From positions 372,001-436,000 of the forward strand of contig CP126203.1 in assembly GCA_030272155.1 (NCBI GenBank): a DNA stretch of 64,000 bases, read 5' to 3'. The notes below the pieces were generated by a model. That model saw only the letters and a list, made by a program, of their open reading frames with translations. It had not been told where the DNA came from and searched no databases. This DNA is from Tetradesmus obliquus. Taxonomy: Eukaryota; Chlorophyta; Chlorophyceae; Sphaeropleales; Scenedesmaceae. This document shows positions 23,334 to 35,419 of the stretch, piece after piece. The first letter of the stretch is position 1, and each line of letters begins with the position of its first letter. Made by a program: the position numbers and the translations under genes.

Positions 23334-24264
23334 GTGCATACCAGCGCTGGCGTATATGAATGGCCTGATCAGCCGCAGCAGTTGTTGCATAATGGCTCAC
23401 TGCTGGCGACATCGTGTTATGGGTTAGCTGAATAGAATGACGCGGAGTGATGCCCTAATGTTTGCTTTCACAATTCTGCTGTATATCATGAGTGCAGACA
23501 GTACCAGGACCATGTGCGAACCTGGCCGCACAATTTAGGGTTTAGGGTTTGGGTTTAGGTTCAGTGCACAGTTTAGGGTTGAGGGTTTAGGGAAAACGTG
23601 CATTCACATTTTGGAAGTTATATAAGTTACCTCGCTCGTTGGAGTGCACAGGTAGCTATAGCTGCTATGGATACACTGATTTTCTTTACAGCAGAGCTTG
23701 CATTTGGAAGCATATGCAGACCATGCAGCGCTAAGGGTTGCTGAAGTCTTGCTGCAATATATATCTTGTCGTTGCGAGCATCAGCAACTCGATCGTGAAC
23801 TCTGGGCCTGCCACAGGCACACTGGGAAGTGGGCTGCTGACAGCTGTCCACAATAGGCATGTGACAGCATCATACGCAAGGGCAAAACATGCGTAAAATG
23901 AAAGTTGAAAGTTGAAATTGTCTACGCTACGCGTAAAATGAAACGCTAAAATATCAAGCCGTCGTTTAAAAGACATGTCTTATGCTTGCTGAAAGCTTTC
24001 AAGACGCTGGGTTACATTGCACGGCCCTGACGCGTGCGCCACAAGTGACCAAGTTAATCTTCAGATACGCTCTATCGTATTAGTTCTGTTATTTAGCTGC
24101 AAATTTAACTATACTGATACAGTCGTTGAGGGTATGCGTACGCCGTAGTAGCCAAACTTCTTTCAAAGAACAGTGCACTGCCATTCGACAGCAGTACAGT
24201 CACGCGGTTGGCGCCAAAGTGTATCGGCGCTCCAGTAAACGTTTTGTTCGCTACATTCACTAAC
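23334..24264. other. Spacer with telomere-like repeats upstream of GT2 gene A
   Basis: No gene is supported. It contains the telomere-like tract (23533-23592) and AT-rich DNA, and should hold the promoter of the glycosyltransferase gene starting at 24265. Confidence 0.5.
23533..23592 (+). repeat. Interstitial telomere-like (TTTAGGG) repeat
   Basis: Two perfect TTTAGGG units are followed by degenerate TTTGGG, TTTAGG and, after a short gap, GTTTAGGG-TTGAGGG-TTTAGGG. This is the plant-type telomere unit, in degenerate internal form. Confidence 0.85.
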
Positions 24265-26249
24265 ATGGATGGCCAAGAAGGCTCTCCCACGCATGCAGCC
24301 CGCCTAGCCTCTGCGTCAGGCCTGAAGCATAGGATCCCTCATAGCCAGTCTGGGCAGGCAGGCCTCGATGTACACCTAGCGCCAATCAGAACAGCAGCAG
24401 AAGCAGGGAATCCCTATTACGTAAGGCCGTGTGACCCTGTCTTGGACCACAGCAACAATGGCAGCACACATTCCCCACAGCAGCAGCACATGCAGCAGGA
24501 GGGCCTGCATATTGAAGATGCTGCAGCAGCAGCACACAATGGCCTCACAGCAGACCCCTTTACCGAAGTGTTGGATGTCAGCAGGAGCCCCACCGGCAGT
24601 GTCACAAGCAGCAAGATGCTGCGCAGGAATCCAAGCATGAACTCAATCTCTACGCACTACTTTGTATCTCAGAAGAAGCTGGACGTCTCTACGATAGCAG
24701 GCAGTGAAGATGGCACTACTGCCACGGCCGAGCCGGAGCCGGAGGTGCCTCCACGCATCACAGTGCACACCAAGATGCACATCAACGCCATGGTGTGTGC
24801 CGGGCTGGCCGCCGTGCTCATCATGAGCTACTACGGCAGCATCACAACCATCCTGCGCTTCAAGCGCTGGTACGCGGTGGTGGTGCTGCTGCTGGTGCCC
24901 GTGGGCGCCTACTTCTTCTCCTTTGCGGTCAACACGGCGGTGTGCGGCGTGTTCAGCGTCTTCCTGGGTGAGTGCAAGGCTCCAGGCATCCAGGTCAGCA
25001 CATGACGCCAGGAAATATGCTTGTGCATTTGCTGACACATGTGCAATGCATGCTGCGAGGGCTTCTGACAGTACAGGTTGATGCAAGCTTTGCAGTTCTG
25101 CTCGCCACCTCCCCAAAGGCATCGTTGGTACTTACGCGCGTGCTGCTTACTGTGTCCACACCCATGATGACAGGCCATCTGCTGTCTCACTGCTGCCTCC
25201 TGCCACCTCCTGCTGCAATATTCTGCTGTGTCTGCCACCAGGTGGCACCTCCCCGCTGGTGCAGAACACACAGAATTACAGCTCCATCAAGACACCCATC
25301 CCCCGTGGCGCGAAGCTGCCGCAGATCATTGTGCAGATGCCTGTCTACAAGGAGAGCCTGGAGGAGACCATACAGCTCAGCTATTTTAATGTGAAGTGGG
25401 CAATGGACTATTACACATCCAAGGGCGGACGTGTGAAGTTCATAGTGTGTGATGATGGCTTCCAGGTGAGCAGGGCACTGTACAACTATATAGGCCTACA
25501 GTTGGCTGTCTGTGCAGCTGTGGCGTGTACTTTGTAGCCGCTGGGTGCCACCAGATGTTCACAGAGAGGTTGCATGTTGCATGTAAGCGTTCAGCGAATT
25601 CTGAGGTTGTGATCTGTGTGGCAGCACGCAGCTGTCCCACCACTGATGACATCAGCCTGGCAGTGCCGTTGTAAGCTGCAGCATGTCATCAAGTGCTCAT
25701 GCTGCAAGCTGAAAGTTTGCGCGTCCTGTGCTCTGGCTGCTTAGTGACCTCATTGCTGAGCATGGCGGTTCGGCTGTCATTTGCACGCTGGGACGCGCCT
25801 GTATGAAGCAAAGCCAGCTCAATCATTTGGTGTGCCCCTCCTCTATGCTGTGCTGCAGGTCATCAGCCCGGACGAGGCCGTGGCTCGCTCCAACTTCTAC
25901 ACCAAGCACGGCATCGCCTACGTGGCCCGCCCGGCCGCCACCCGGCGCGGCACCTTCAAGAAGGCCTCCAACCTCAACTACCAGCTGGCCATCAGCCAGC
26001 TGGTGGCCTCCCTGATGAAGCAGCAGCCGGGCCTGACAGCAGAGGCCGCGCTGGAGGCTGTGTGGGAGCAGTGGGGGCGCGAGTTTGTGGCGCAGGGCGA
26101 CCTCACCATGGACGACGACTGCCTCATACTGCTGATCGACGCAGACACAAAGGTATGCTGCACATGATGCCGCAACATCTAGTCCGAAATTCCTGGATAC
26201 GACTCGTATCTTTGGACGCAGAACATCTTCTCATCCTGCTGACACGCGC

Positions 26250-26281
<32 letters not shown>

Positions 26282-28968
26282 GTTGTTTCAGCTCTCACTG
26301 CCGCAGGTGCACCTGATTCCTCATGCCTGAATCTTGTTTGCGTTTTCCGTCACCTATGTAAGTATTGCATGCAACTCTGCTGCTGCTGCTGCTGCTGCTG
26401 CAGGTGCCGGAGGCCTGCATGTACGACACTGTGGGCGAGTTCCTGCAGTGCCCAGAGGTGGCCTACACGCAGCACTACACCACACCCTTCACCGAGCAGA
26501 ACAGGAACTACTGGTGGGTCCTCTGACTGCCTTTGACACAGTGCCGCTTGAAGCTGCACATAGCCATAGCCCTCTGTTTTGAAGCATGTTGCCACCGAGC
26601 AGAACATACCATCCAAGATGGTGCCAGGACCCACATGTAACTATCCTCTCTCAAAATAACATGTGCGCTGCCTCCATGCAGGGAGGGCTACGTGTCAAAC
26701 TTCACGCGCACCATCTACTTCCAGGGCATCGCAGTGTCCACCGCATTCGGGGACACCTCACCCCTGGTGGGACACAACGCCTTCCTGCGCTGGTCGGCAC
26801 TGCGCGCGGTAAGAGCGGTGTAAAGCGCCACTTCAGACGCCTTCAGCATGCGTGCACAGGCTCTGATGCAAGTGAATAGCTATTCACATTCCCAGCTGCA
26901 CCGTGTGCCGGCTAAGTCAGCTTCAACAGAATGTTGTGCCGTCTGGCCGTCTTGCAACTGCCTGCTGTCTTGTGTGTGATTCCTGTGGCTGCAACAGTTT
27001 GGTTCCTATGACTGCATCTGTGTTCGCATGGGCTAGTAAGCGTCTGCCTACATAGTGGCTGTTGCGGCATTTCCATGCAGCTGCTGGGTTACAGCCAGCA
27101 GCTTGCTCGATGCCGAATTGACTACCAGCTGGAACTCCTTTGAATCAGCTGACTGCTAATCTGCGCATGCACCCTGCTGCCTGCCTTTGCCTGTACCCCG
27201 GCGACTTGTCATTACACATATGTTTGCCTTGAACGTCAGATTGGTTACTCTGATGAGACCTGCCGCCCTGGTGAGGTCAAGGTGTGGGGCGAGGACAGCG
27301 TCAGTGAGGACTTTGACATGTACATCCGCCTGGCCAGTGTGGGCAGCTTTGGGCGCTACGTGATGTACACAGGGGAGGAGTTCCAGGAGGGCATCTCCCT
27401 GACCTACATGGACGAGGTCGTCAAGTTCAAAAAGGTGAGCTGGCAGCCTGCAAGACGGCTCAAGGGTGACGTGCATTAGTTACAGGGGTGTGAAGCCTGC
27501 AACCAGCTGTTGAAAGGATGTCATGTAGCTGTCAGACCTCTCTGGTTACACTTCCAAGAGCAGCTAGGCACATCAACACGGCAAGGAAGACAGGATGTGT
27601 GTGCTTTGGTTTGGAAACATACGCCTGACTCAGCCCGCAGTCCAGTGCTGAACTCTGCTCAGCGTGTGCAGATGCCTTGAGGTCACTTCAGCGCTGAAGC
27701 AATGCAGCAGCGGCTACCCACACAGTGCTGCATCATTCTGCAACAACAACTGCAACTGGCTCTGCTGCTGTGCCGCTGCAGTTTGCGTACGGCGCGTGTG
27801 AGCTGCTGTTCAACCCCTTCAGGGAGTGGATCAGCAAGGGCCCCATCAACAAAAAGTTCAGGCTGTACATGGCCAACAAGAACATCCGCTGGTACCAGAA
27901 GTCCAGCATGCTTGCCTACCTGTCATCCTACCTGGTGAGCAGCAGCAGCAGCAGCAGCCACGTCACGCAGCTGAGCAAGATTATGATGCCGTACTGAGCA
28001 CTGCCAGCTGGGCTGCAGCCAGCTGATCCTATGCACTTTTGCAGTCCAACCACAAGTGTCTGTTGCACCTGTACCTGCGACTGCACTGACACAGCTGCCG
28101 CGAGTGTGCCCTGGCTGCAGGCCATGGCCAGCGCCTTCTACTTCTGTGTCCTGGAGGGAGTCATGTCGGTGGTTGACGCCAGCTGGCACGACTACTTCAT
28201 GATGCGCGGCTTTGACGTCATGCTCACCTGCACCATCATCTTTGCCGGCATCGGCACATTCGCGGGAGGCATCTTCTACCAGTGGCGCTGCAAGGCCGCC
28301 GAGCAGACGCCCAGCATATTCAAGCTCTGCTGGGACAATATCAAGTGGTGAGCGGCAGACGCACTTGATCATACATACCAGCATTCAAGAAGATACAGAT
28401 GACACATACCGCGGTCGCTGCACCTGCGGGCAAGGCTGCAGGTCATCAGTCGGGAGTGGTGGCATTCAGTGAAAACGTGATCGAAGTGACTGCCTGGGAT
28501 TCATGTTATCACCTCATCGCAGGCTGAACGTGCAGTGCATTGTTCTGCCGCCAAGTCCCTTGCTTCACACGTTGTTGTTTTGATGCGCCACAGCCACTGC
28601 ATGGTTTGAGCAGCAGGGCCACTGCATGTGCTTGCTGCTGCAGGATGCCTGCTACTGCGCTGTTCTTTGCCAGCGTGCTGTTCCCGGTCACGGAGGTGTG
28701 CTTCATCTACTTCTTTGGCATGAAGGCCTCCTGGGGCGCAACAGCCAAGGAGGTGCAGAACAAGACCAGCTGGCAGGCCCTGAAAGAGACGCTGCTGGGC
28801 TACAAGTGGGAGTACCTGCTGTACTTTGTGATGCTTGGCGCCTACTCAGTGTGCCTGTGGAAGTTTGACCTGGGGCTGTACAAGGGCTGGTCAATGATGA
28901 GCTTCTGCTGCGGCCACATCCTGGGCCCAATCCTGCTCAACCCTACCATTACTTCGCTGACTTGGTGA
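24265..28968 (+). CDS. Processive family-2 glycosyltransferase A (fungal Cps1/hyaluronan-synthase-like)
   Basis: Multi-pass membrane polysaccharide synthase of 785 residues. Nine exons in phase: 24265-24967, 25242-25465, 25859-26152, 26404-26513, 26682-26808, 27240-27434, 27782-27934, 28121-28347, 28644-28968 (TGA). The N-terminal about 170 residues are low-complexity; membrane segments at about 175-196 and 203-234 precede the cytosolic catalytic core. Core motifs: QMPVYKE, VCDDG (D305-D306), GTFKKASNLNYQ, LLIDADTK (DxD, 403-405), VGHNAFLRWSA, VSEDFD (E509-D510), FQEGISLTYMDE and NKNIRWYQK (585-588). Four or five membrane helices follow. The block order matches fungal Cps1-type GT2 proteins, whose products include hyaluronan-like glycans; the product here is unknown (UDP-sugar donor by family). 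At the usual QxxRW position the Gln is replaced (KNIRW). Chitin synthase is a less good fit. TGTAA at 29107 may be a polyadenylation signal. Confidence 0.9.
26378..26403 (+). repeat. (CTG)n tract at intron 3' end
   Basis: Eight CTG units end in the acceptor CAG at 26401-26403 before the GT2 exon coding VPEACMYDTVG. The equivalent tract in gene B is shorter and in gene C about three times longer. Confidence 0.9.
26602..26655 (+). repeat. Dispersed repeat copy in GT2 A intron
   Basis: Contains ACCATC.AAGATGGTGCCAG followed by GACCCACATGTAACTATC, matching the copies at 11807 and 15979. It is absent from the corresponding intron of gene B, so it was inserted (or lost) after the duplication. Confidence 0.8.
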
Positions 28969-31298
28969 TGCCGCATCATCGCCAGTGCGGCTATTACAAG
29001 CAGTGATGCTCAGCGGTTGAACCACGGTGACATGTGCGATGCCGGTGTGCAGTGCTGCTCAGCATGATGACATGTGCAGTTCCAGCGTGCGGTGCTGGTC
29101 AGCAGCTGTAACAGCCAGTGGCTTGCTGACAATTGCATGGGCACTGCACACAGGGCTTGGTTTCAAGCGCAATCGCCTGATTGGCTGTTGATGTTCAGAG
29201 CCTGTGGCTGCTATCTTGCCTTCGAGGCTGCAGCTGTCGAAGCGATTGTGCATGATGTCATTGGCATCGTCATACAGAGAACCTGCAATTGCATGTGTCC
29301 AAAAGAGAGTAGGCGGCATCATTGGCAGTGTTGCAATCTGTTGCATCTGTGCAGCAGCACCAGTGGCAGCGGCACTGGCTCTGCAGCATGACTGAGCACC
29401 CCGAGCTCAGTGTCAGTTGAGACCGCTGCCGCTCCGGAAATTGTGTCCATACAACCTGCCTTATTACAAGCAGTGTTACGTATGGTGTTGGCAGGTTGCT
29501 CTTCATACCTCTCAGGATTACTGGAGGCTGTGTCTGCTCTGTATAGGATTTGTATTCCCTGGGTTTGTACTACAAGTGCAGTGTGTCAGAGATGCGTGTC
29601 AGGGGTCATTGTGGGAAAAGTGAATGTGTTTTGTGTATTGTGTGCGGATTTTCAAGTTGAACAAGTTGAACATGGTGTAGGCAGCAGGCCGGCACAAGTC
29701 AGGATGAAGCGAGCTGGTTGGCTCGGGAGGTGGTGGGGAAAACTGTAATATGACAGATTTATGCATAGCAAATGCACAACCGTTCACCTGCAAGCAATGC
29801 TGGTCCAGAAGCCCCCCTGCCCGAAGGCTTCTGGCGCTCCAAGTGGGCTGTCCACGCAGGCACGTCTGTCCAGCACCAGGCATCATAGCATCATGCGAAG
29901 TTCTCACCTGTAGGCGCAAAGAAGGTTTACAGGGCAGCGGCAGCGTCAGATGAGCAACGCCCGGGCAGGGCTGCCATCTGCGCGCACCGCACCCCCTTGA
30001 AGTAGTGCCAGGTAGACCGTGGTGTAGGTTCCAGTGATGACACTAGCAAGACACAAGATACAAACAGCAGGTGTTACGTATGTTTGTTTGTTTGTTTGTT
30101 TGTTTGTTATGTTTGTTTGTTGTATGTGTGTTCACTGTGTATTGCTTTGTGTGTCAATTGGATCTCAAGGGACTATCATTGCATCGATGGCACGTGTCAG
30201 CACAGCATAGTTGAGGATTGGCACAAACGCTGCCTAGTCAAAAACATCACAGCACAAGTTGTGCCGTGTGTTGCAGCATAGCACGAGAGAGTTGCGTGTT
30301 GTATGACGGCAATGTTTGCGTGTCATGTGCGACCAGCTCACAAGTTGGGGCAAGTGTTGATTTATGTTCTTTGTTATTGGAAAGCCAAATTGCTTTAGGT
30401 GTCCTGAAGTGGCCTAATAGATGTTGTGCACAGTCAGCAGTTGTACACTTCCACAATATATGCTGAAGGCGCCGGAGGGCAGCAAGCTGCAGAGCACTGT
30501 ATGTCATACCTCATAGTGTACACATGTACATGCATGTCAGCTTTTGCATCAGACAGGATCCGCCAGTTTGTGTATATCTATGTCGTCTGCACGGCAGAAA
30601 GGCCTTCGAGGCTCTCTGAGGTCAAATCTGAGAAGCCTCCACTCTGATCAGACAGATATCTGTAACTGCTCTGTAACGGTTCTGTGTGGCCAGATGCGGT
30701 TTTGAACTGTTGGCCAATTGTTGGCCTCCAGCGGTGCCGTTGCATCATGCAAGTTGCCACCAAGCTGCGCTGCTAGCATCAGATACATCGACTTGTACAT
30801 CAATGGCACCACGGATTCTTACATTGTTGCGTCTCGAGAAGTGCCACCAGCAGCAATTGCGGAATACTATCAGGCCTACACTTAGGCTGCACACGCCCAG
30901 CCTGGCAGAGTCTGCAGCGGCTGTGATCTGGCTGGTATGCCATGCAGACATATTCCTTGCCCATGGCATGATAAGAAAGGCGACGTAGATGGTTGGTCCA
31001 CAATTGTGGTTCGGTGATTCTTGTTGTTTGTCCTGTTGTGCATGCAAGTTTCAGCAGTGCACGAGCCTCCGTGACAGCTACAGCCCGCCACGACGCACCA
31101 CAACCCTAGCACTCGACAGTTCAACCACTGATATGCAGACTTGTCTTGAAGCATATATATTCTTATTTAGCACGCCACTTGGTCTTTTTGGTCAGCTGCT
31201 GTTGACGACAGCAGTAACCAACAACACCACGGTTCTTTGCAGCTGTTGTTGTCGCCTTGCATGCGTATTACGTGGCCGTGTGTTTTTCATCGGCGCAA
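28969..31298. other. Spacer between GT2 A and the active-site GH16 gene
   Basis: The first about 700 bases belong to the inverted duplication. A TGTT microsatellite lies near 30077-30125. On the minus strand, 30050-29960 could be a terminal exon (acceptor TTGCTAG, then a short hydrophobic frame with TGTYTTVYLALLQG-like residues and a TGA), but no upstream exon was found, so it is not called as a gene. Confidence 0.5.
30077..30125 (+). repeat. (TGTT)n microsatellite
   Basis: About nine TGTT units interrupted once by TGTTA. Intergenic. Confidence 0.9.
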
Positions 31299-32777
31299 AT
31301 GAATCCTTCGTGTCACACGGACCGTGAGATGGCTGAGTGGCTGGCGCTGCATTTGGAGAACAACAGGGCTTTTCAGGCCAGCAAGAGCAGCACGAAGCAA
31401 ATCAGTCCCTGGCAACGCAGAGCGCAGCAAGCGGCCGTCATAGCAGTTCTAACACTCCTACTAACCAGCGTTGTGCTGGCCATAGTCCTGCCGATCACTA
31501 TCCCGCGAGCTAGGCGCGCAGCAGAGGCAGCTTCAAGAGCAGCAGCAGTGTCAGCTGGCAGCTGCCCCACAGCCCCAACCGTAACTCGCTTAAGCACGTC
31601 TGACATGTCTTTGGTGTTTGAGGATACGTTTCAAACCTTCAACACCAGCACTTGGCGATATGACTTGGGCGATGGCTCCATTTATGGTCTGGAAGGCTTT
31701 GGAAATGGGGAGGTGCAGGCAAGTGAGGCAGAGTGCAGCAGCTTGCAGGAATCTGCGGCCACTGGCAGCAGCTTCCGAACTATTGTATGATTTCAGCTGC
31801 CTGTCTGTTGCAGAGCAGTTCTGAGTATATAAACCTTACTTTATGTGGTGTCATCTCTGCTGTGCAGAAAGTGCTGTCACACGACGCACTGTCACGTAGA
31901 GAGATTTGTCACTTCTGGTTATTCACATGCACTTCAGTTATGCCACGCTAGCGTATCACGCCTTCCATGGTTCAACCCGCTGCATGCCACTTCGCTCCTT
32001 ATCCTATGTGCCTGACAGGAAGCTAAGCTGCTGCTGCATGCACCCTGCTGTATTCTGCAGTGCTACACAAACTCAGCTGACAACTTGGACCTAGTCCCTA
32101 ACCCAGAGTGTCCACCCAATACGGACAGCCTGCTAAGAATCCGCTCAGGAAAACTCCCAAAACCACAGACCTGCAGTAACCCTGGGCTGCAGCCCAGCCA
32201 ACGTGATTGGACTAGTGCTAAGATCGACACAAAAGGGCAGCTGCTGCTGCAGTGGAAGGCACCGCAAGTCAGCAGCAGCTTGCAGGAAGCACGCAGTGGT
32301 GCCAGTGCACTGCAGTTTGACAGCCAGGGAAAGCCCATTGGCCCCTGCAGCTCTGTGCTTGTAGAAGCACGCATGAAGGTGAGGCTGGCTGGCTGCAAGA
32401 CAGCAGCAGGCATCTATGGCTGGCCAGTATTAGGGGCTTCAATTGCAGCCCTACTCAGCAGCAATAGGGCACGAGGCAGGCCGGCACCAGGAGGGAAAGA
32501 AGCAGGGGCAGTAGACGTCCCTGCAGCATTGCCATGTTCAGCGACATTTCACCACACACACGGCCTGTAGCAGCACTGACATGAGCAGACTGTTGGTCCT
32601 AGTGCCCATCTATGGTAGCAGGCACACAAGCATGCGAGCACACTGCGCCCCTCACCCCATCCCGCCTGCATGGAACTTCCATGGAGCTTCCATCTGGATA
32701 GGCGTATCCGAACCCACGCACACGCACCCACACAGCTGCACACCTGCACACCCACACACCCAATGCATGCTCGTCCC

Positions 32778-32810
<33 letters not shown>

Positions 32811-33439
32811 GCTGCAGGTCCCCATGACTGCTGGGCGCTGGTCTGCATTCTGGGTGATGCCGCATCCAGGGCGCGGCCCTGGCTGTTACCACACCTTCTG
32901 CTGTACCTGCTGTTTCAAAACCTTTGTTGCTCCTTGCTGTACTGCAGGTGCCGATGTCTGCTGGGCGCTGGTCTGCATTCTGGATGATGCCGCAGCCGCA
33001 GCCAGGGCGGTTCCCGGGCTGCCAGGCTTGGGTGCCTGGCGAGGGTGAGTGTGGAGCTTTTGGCGGCTGGCCGCGCTCTGGGGAAATCGACATAATGGAG
33101 CATGTGAACGCTGATCTTAAGGTGCTCGGTACGCTGCACTGGGGGACGCAGAGCGGGCAGCAAGCGAGTGAAGGCGGCAACAAGGCCTTGTCAGCCGAGG
33201 AGCTGAAGGGATGGAATGTGTACCAGCTGCGGTGGAGCTGCGATGCGATTGAGTGGTACGTGAACGGGCAGCGCATGCATTTTGTGCAGCGGGCGTGGGT
33301 GCAGCCGCAGTGGCCGTTTGATGAGCCGTTCTTTTTAATATTCAATACGGCGGTGGGCGGGGCGCTCACAGGGTATGCAGATGCAGATGTGAGGACAGCA
33401 GAGATGCTGGTTGACTACGTCAGGGTGTATGCTTCATAG
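31299..33439 (+). CDS. Type II membrane GH16 beta-glucanase/transglycosylase with intact active site
   Basis: Predicted glycoside hydrolase family 16 enzyme of 409 residues acting on beta-glucan-type chains at a membrane or wall. Three exons in phase: 31299-31718, 32061-32378, 32948-33439 (TAG). Residues 1-44 are cytosolic, about 45-68 (AAVIAVLTLLL...) an anchor. Family marks: VFEDTFQTFNTSTW, VQ-CYTNSADN at the first splice, SSVLVEARMK, AGRWSAFWMMP, then WPRSGEIDIMEHV with E292 nucleophile, D294 and E297 acid/base, followed by WYVNGQRM, WPFDEPFFLIFNTAVGG and VDYVRVYAS. Exon junctions after VQ and within the EARMK region match or lie close to those of the GH16 gene at 12125-17396, so the two are paralogues. 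The first intron uses a GC donor (CAG|GCAAGT). It sits inside the loop of the GT2 inverted duplication. TGTAA at 33677 may end the transcript. MAEW at 31329 is an alternative start. Confidence 0.92.
32778..32818 (+). repeat. (CTG)n tract at a duplicated acceptor
   Basis: CTG units end in GCTGCAG at 32818, the acceptor of the duplicated exon start described at 32819-32885. Confidence 0.85.
32819..32885 (+). repeat. Duplicated start of the GH16 catalytic exon
   Basis: This segment codes PMTAGRWSAFWVMP, nearly the same as PMSAGRWSAFWMMP at 32951-32992, and is preceded by its own acceptor. Splicing here would run out of frame with the EIDIME motif, so it is a decoy or relic of the true exon start at 32948. 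Confidence 0.9.
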
Positions 33440-34945
33440 ATTGCACAGAGGCTGCTGGCGCTGGTTGCGTGGCCATGATTTTGGCTCATGGGAGTGTGCA
33501 ACACATGAGATGTTCCAGTCAAGACTTATAGCTGCGGGTGTTGTGTTGAATAGACATGTACATACCATCAGATTGCTGTGTCGGCAGCATCTGCGTTTCA
33601 GGCTGGGTTGCCGCTTGCATCGTTGTTAACCGTTGCCGGCTGTTGTCTGGGCTGTTGAGCACAGCAACGGCATCCCTGTAAATCAACCCTCAATCATATG
33701 TTATGTGCGCCGCACAGGCATTCTGCGATAACTGCTGTCAATCATTCTGCATCCAACATGCTCATTGTTGTAGAAGGACACGACTTCATGCTTAAGGCTC
33801 AAATAAGTTTGCCACCCTATCTGTTACATGATAGCTTGCCAGGCAGGCTGAGCTACCGTGCATGGTGCACTTCTTCAGGGGCTGTAGTGTGGTTAAGTCG
33901 CTTAGTAGTACAATAGTACTATTGTCTATGCTCCAGTAGCTTGGGTATGATGCAGTTGCTGGCAGTCTGAAAAGCATGTTGTCCCTGCGTTGTACAATTG
34001 TTGAGGTGGTATACTATACACAAGCTCTGTGTCAGGGTGGGGGTTAGAACAGTGCTCCAAGGTTTAGGTTTCTGGGTGATGCCACAGGGTTTCAAACAGC
34101 CAGCGGCTCGAACCCTGCGAGCAACATGGGGAACTGCGTCATGTAAATACATGCAGGGTGAGATGCATAGATGCACAGCACCGTACACACCGCCCAGCCT
34201 GTGACAGATGACAGCATGGAACGCCACATCCTGCATGCTGCACACATCACTGTTGGTGCCAGGACCTGCATGCACCTACATGCAAATATCTTCTCTCTTT
34301 TCTGCAGCAGGCGGGACAATTTGCACCAAACCGGCCCCTAGGTTATGTAGCACTGGATTTGTTACCTTGTGACATTCGACGGCCACATCGCCTGCCCACG
34401 CTTGACAGCGTTGCAACATGCTTCCTTTCTCTCGTTCAAACCTGCCTACTCACGGCATTTCATAACCTGTAGCTGTAACTGTTATGCTGACACAACATAA
34501 AACTGTTATAACCGCTGAGCACAGAGGCGCACACAGTGCCTCAGGCTGACTTTTTGACACAGCAGGCGTACACACAGAAGCTGCAACACATTTCCATCCT
34601 GAACTCACAACTCACGGCATGCTGCGGCTGTAGCAGATCACACCACGAAGCTCACAGTTGCGTCTATCTGCGCCTACCAGCCTGTCCATAGTACGCTGCT
34701 GACCGTAACTTGGCTAGCCGCGCATACACATGCAAGCTCTCAGCATGCCAGATCATCACCAGGGATTCCCTGCAATATATGCTTTTAAGACACACACACA
34801 CCCTAATTGCCACCCTCAAGCAGTCCTTTCCCTGCTGCGAAGTCCTACTGCTGGCAGAGATAACTGGCCAACAGCATGTGGCATCCAAGCACAGTCAACA
34901 AGACTGCCCGGGAGCACCCGCACACGAGTGACCTCTAACAAAGCA

Positions 34946-35365
34946 GTGCACAGACACATTTGTGACCACAGGCGACCCTCAAAGCCATACACATGCAGCA
35001 CTTCAGGCATTCCTATGCTGCATTACTGTTGCTAAAGCATATGCAACATGCAGCAATTCCTACACACATTGGACCCCTAACATTCAGTGCACGGACACAT
35101 TTGTGACCACATGCTAGCTTCAAAGCAACCTGCATGCAGCAGCATAGGCAGCCCAATGCTGTGTTACTGTTGCTGAAGCATCTGCAACATGCAGGGAACT
35201 CTACACAATTTGACCCCTCATATTCAGTGCATGGCCACACTAGTGACCACATGCTAGCTTCATAGCAATCTGCATGCAGCACTGAAGCAGACCACTGCTG
35301 CATCGATGATTTGAACATTGCTAGAGCATGCCAGATCATCTGTAACGTGCAGCAGCTGTGTTTAC
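34946..35365. repeat. 140-bp tandem repeat, about three units
   Basis: Anchor strings CA.GGACACATTTGTGACCAC recur near 34950, 35090 and 35230, with the intervening GCATGCAGCA and GTTACTGTTGCT strings conserved. Units diverge by substitutions and small indels. Confidence 0.8.
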
Positions 35366-35419
35366 GACACTTCTGCATCAGCAGTCGACAGAACCGCCTA
35401 CAAATCTCAGCCGCGGACG

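Larger units (their letters stand above)
24740..29660 (+). repeat. Left arm of a large inverted duplication
   Basis: From within exon 1 of GT2 gene A to about 29660, exons, introns and 3' flank match the reverse complement of 35420-40520. Intron stretches (for example just after 28347) are identical or nearly so. Arm ends are estimated by eye. Confidence 0.8.

Noticed and set aside
24265-28968. Chitin synthase call for the GT2 genes
   Set aside because: The order and wording of motifs (FKKASNLNY, GHNAFLRW, EGISLTYMDE) fit the fungal Cps1/hyaluronan-synthase-like group, and the QRRRW block of chitin synthases is absent.
29599-30060. Short minus-strand exons between GT2 A and GH16
   Set aside because: One plausible acceptor and a hydrophobic end were seen, but no upstream exon, start or family match supports a gene.
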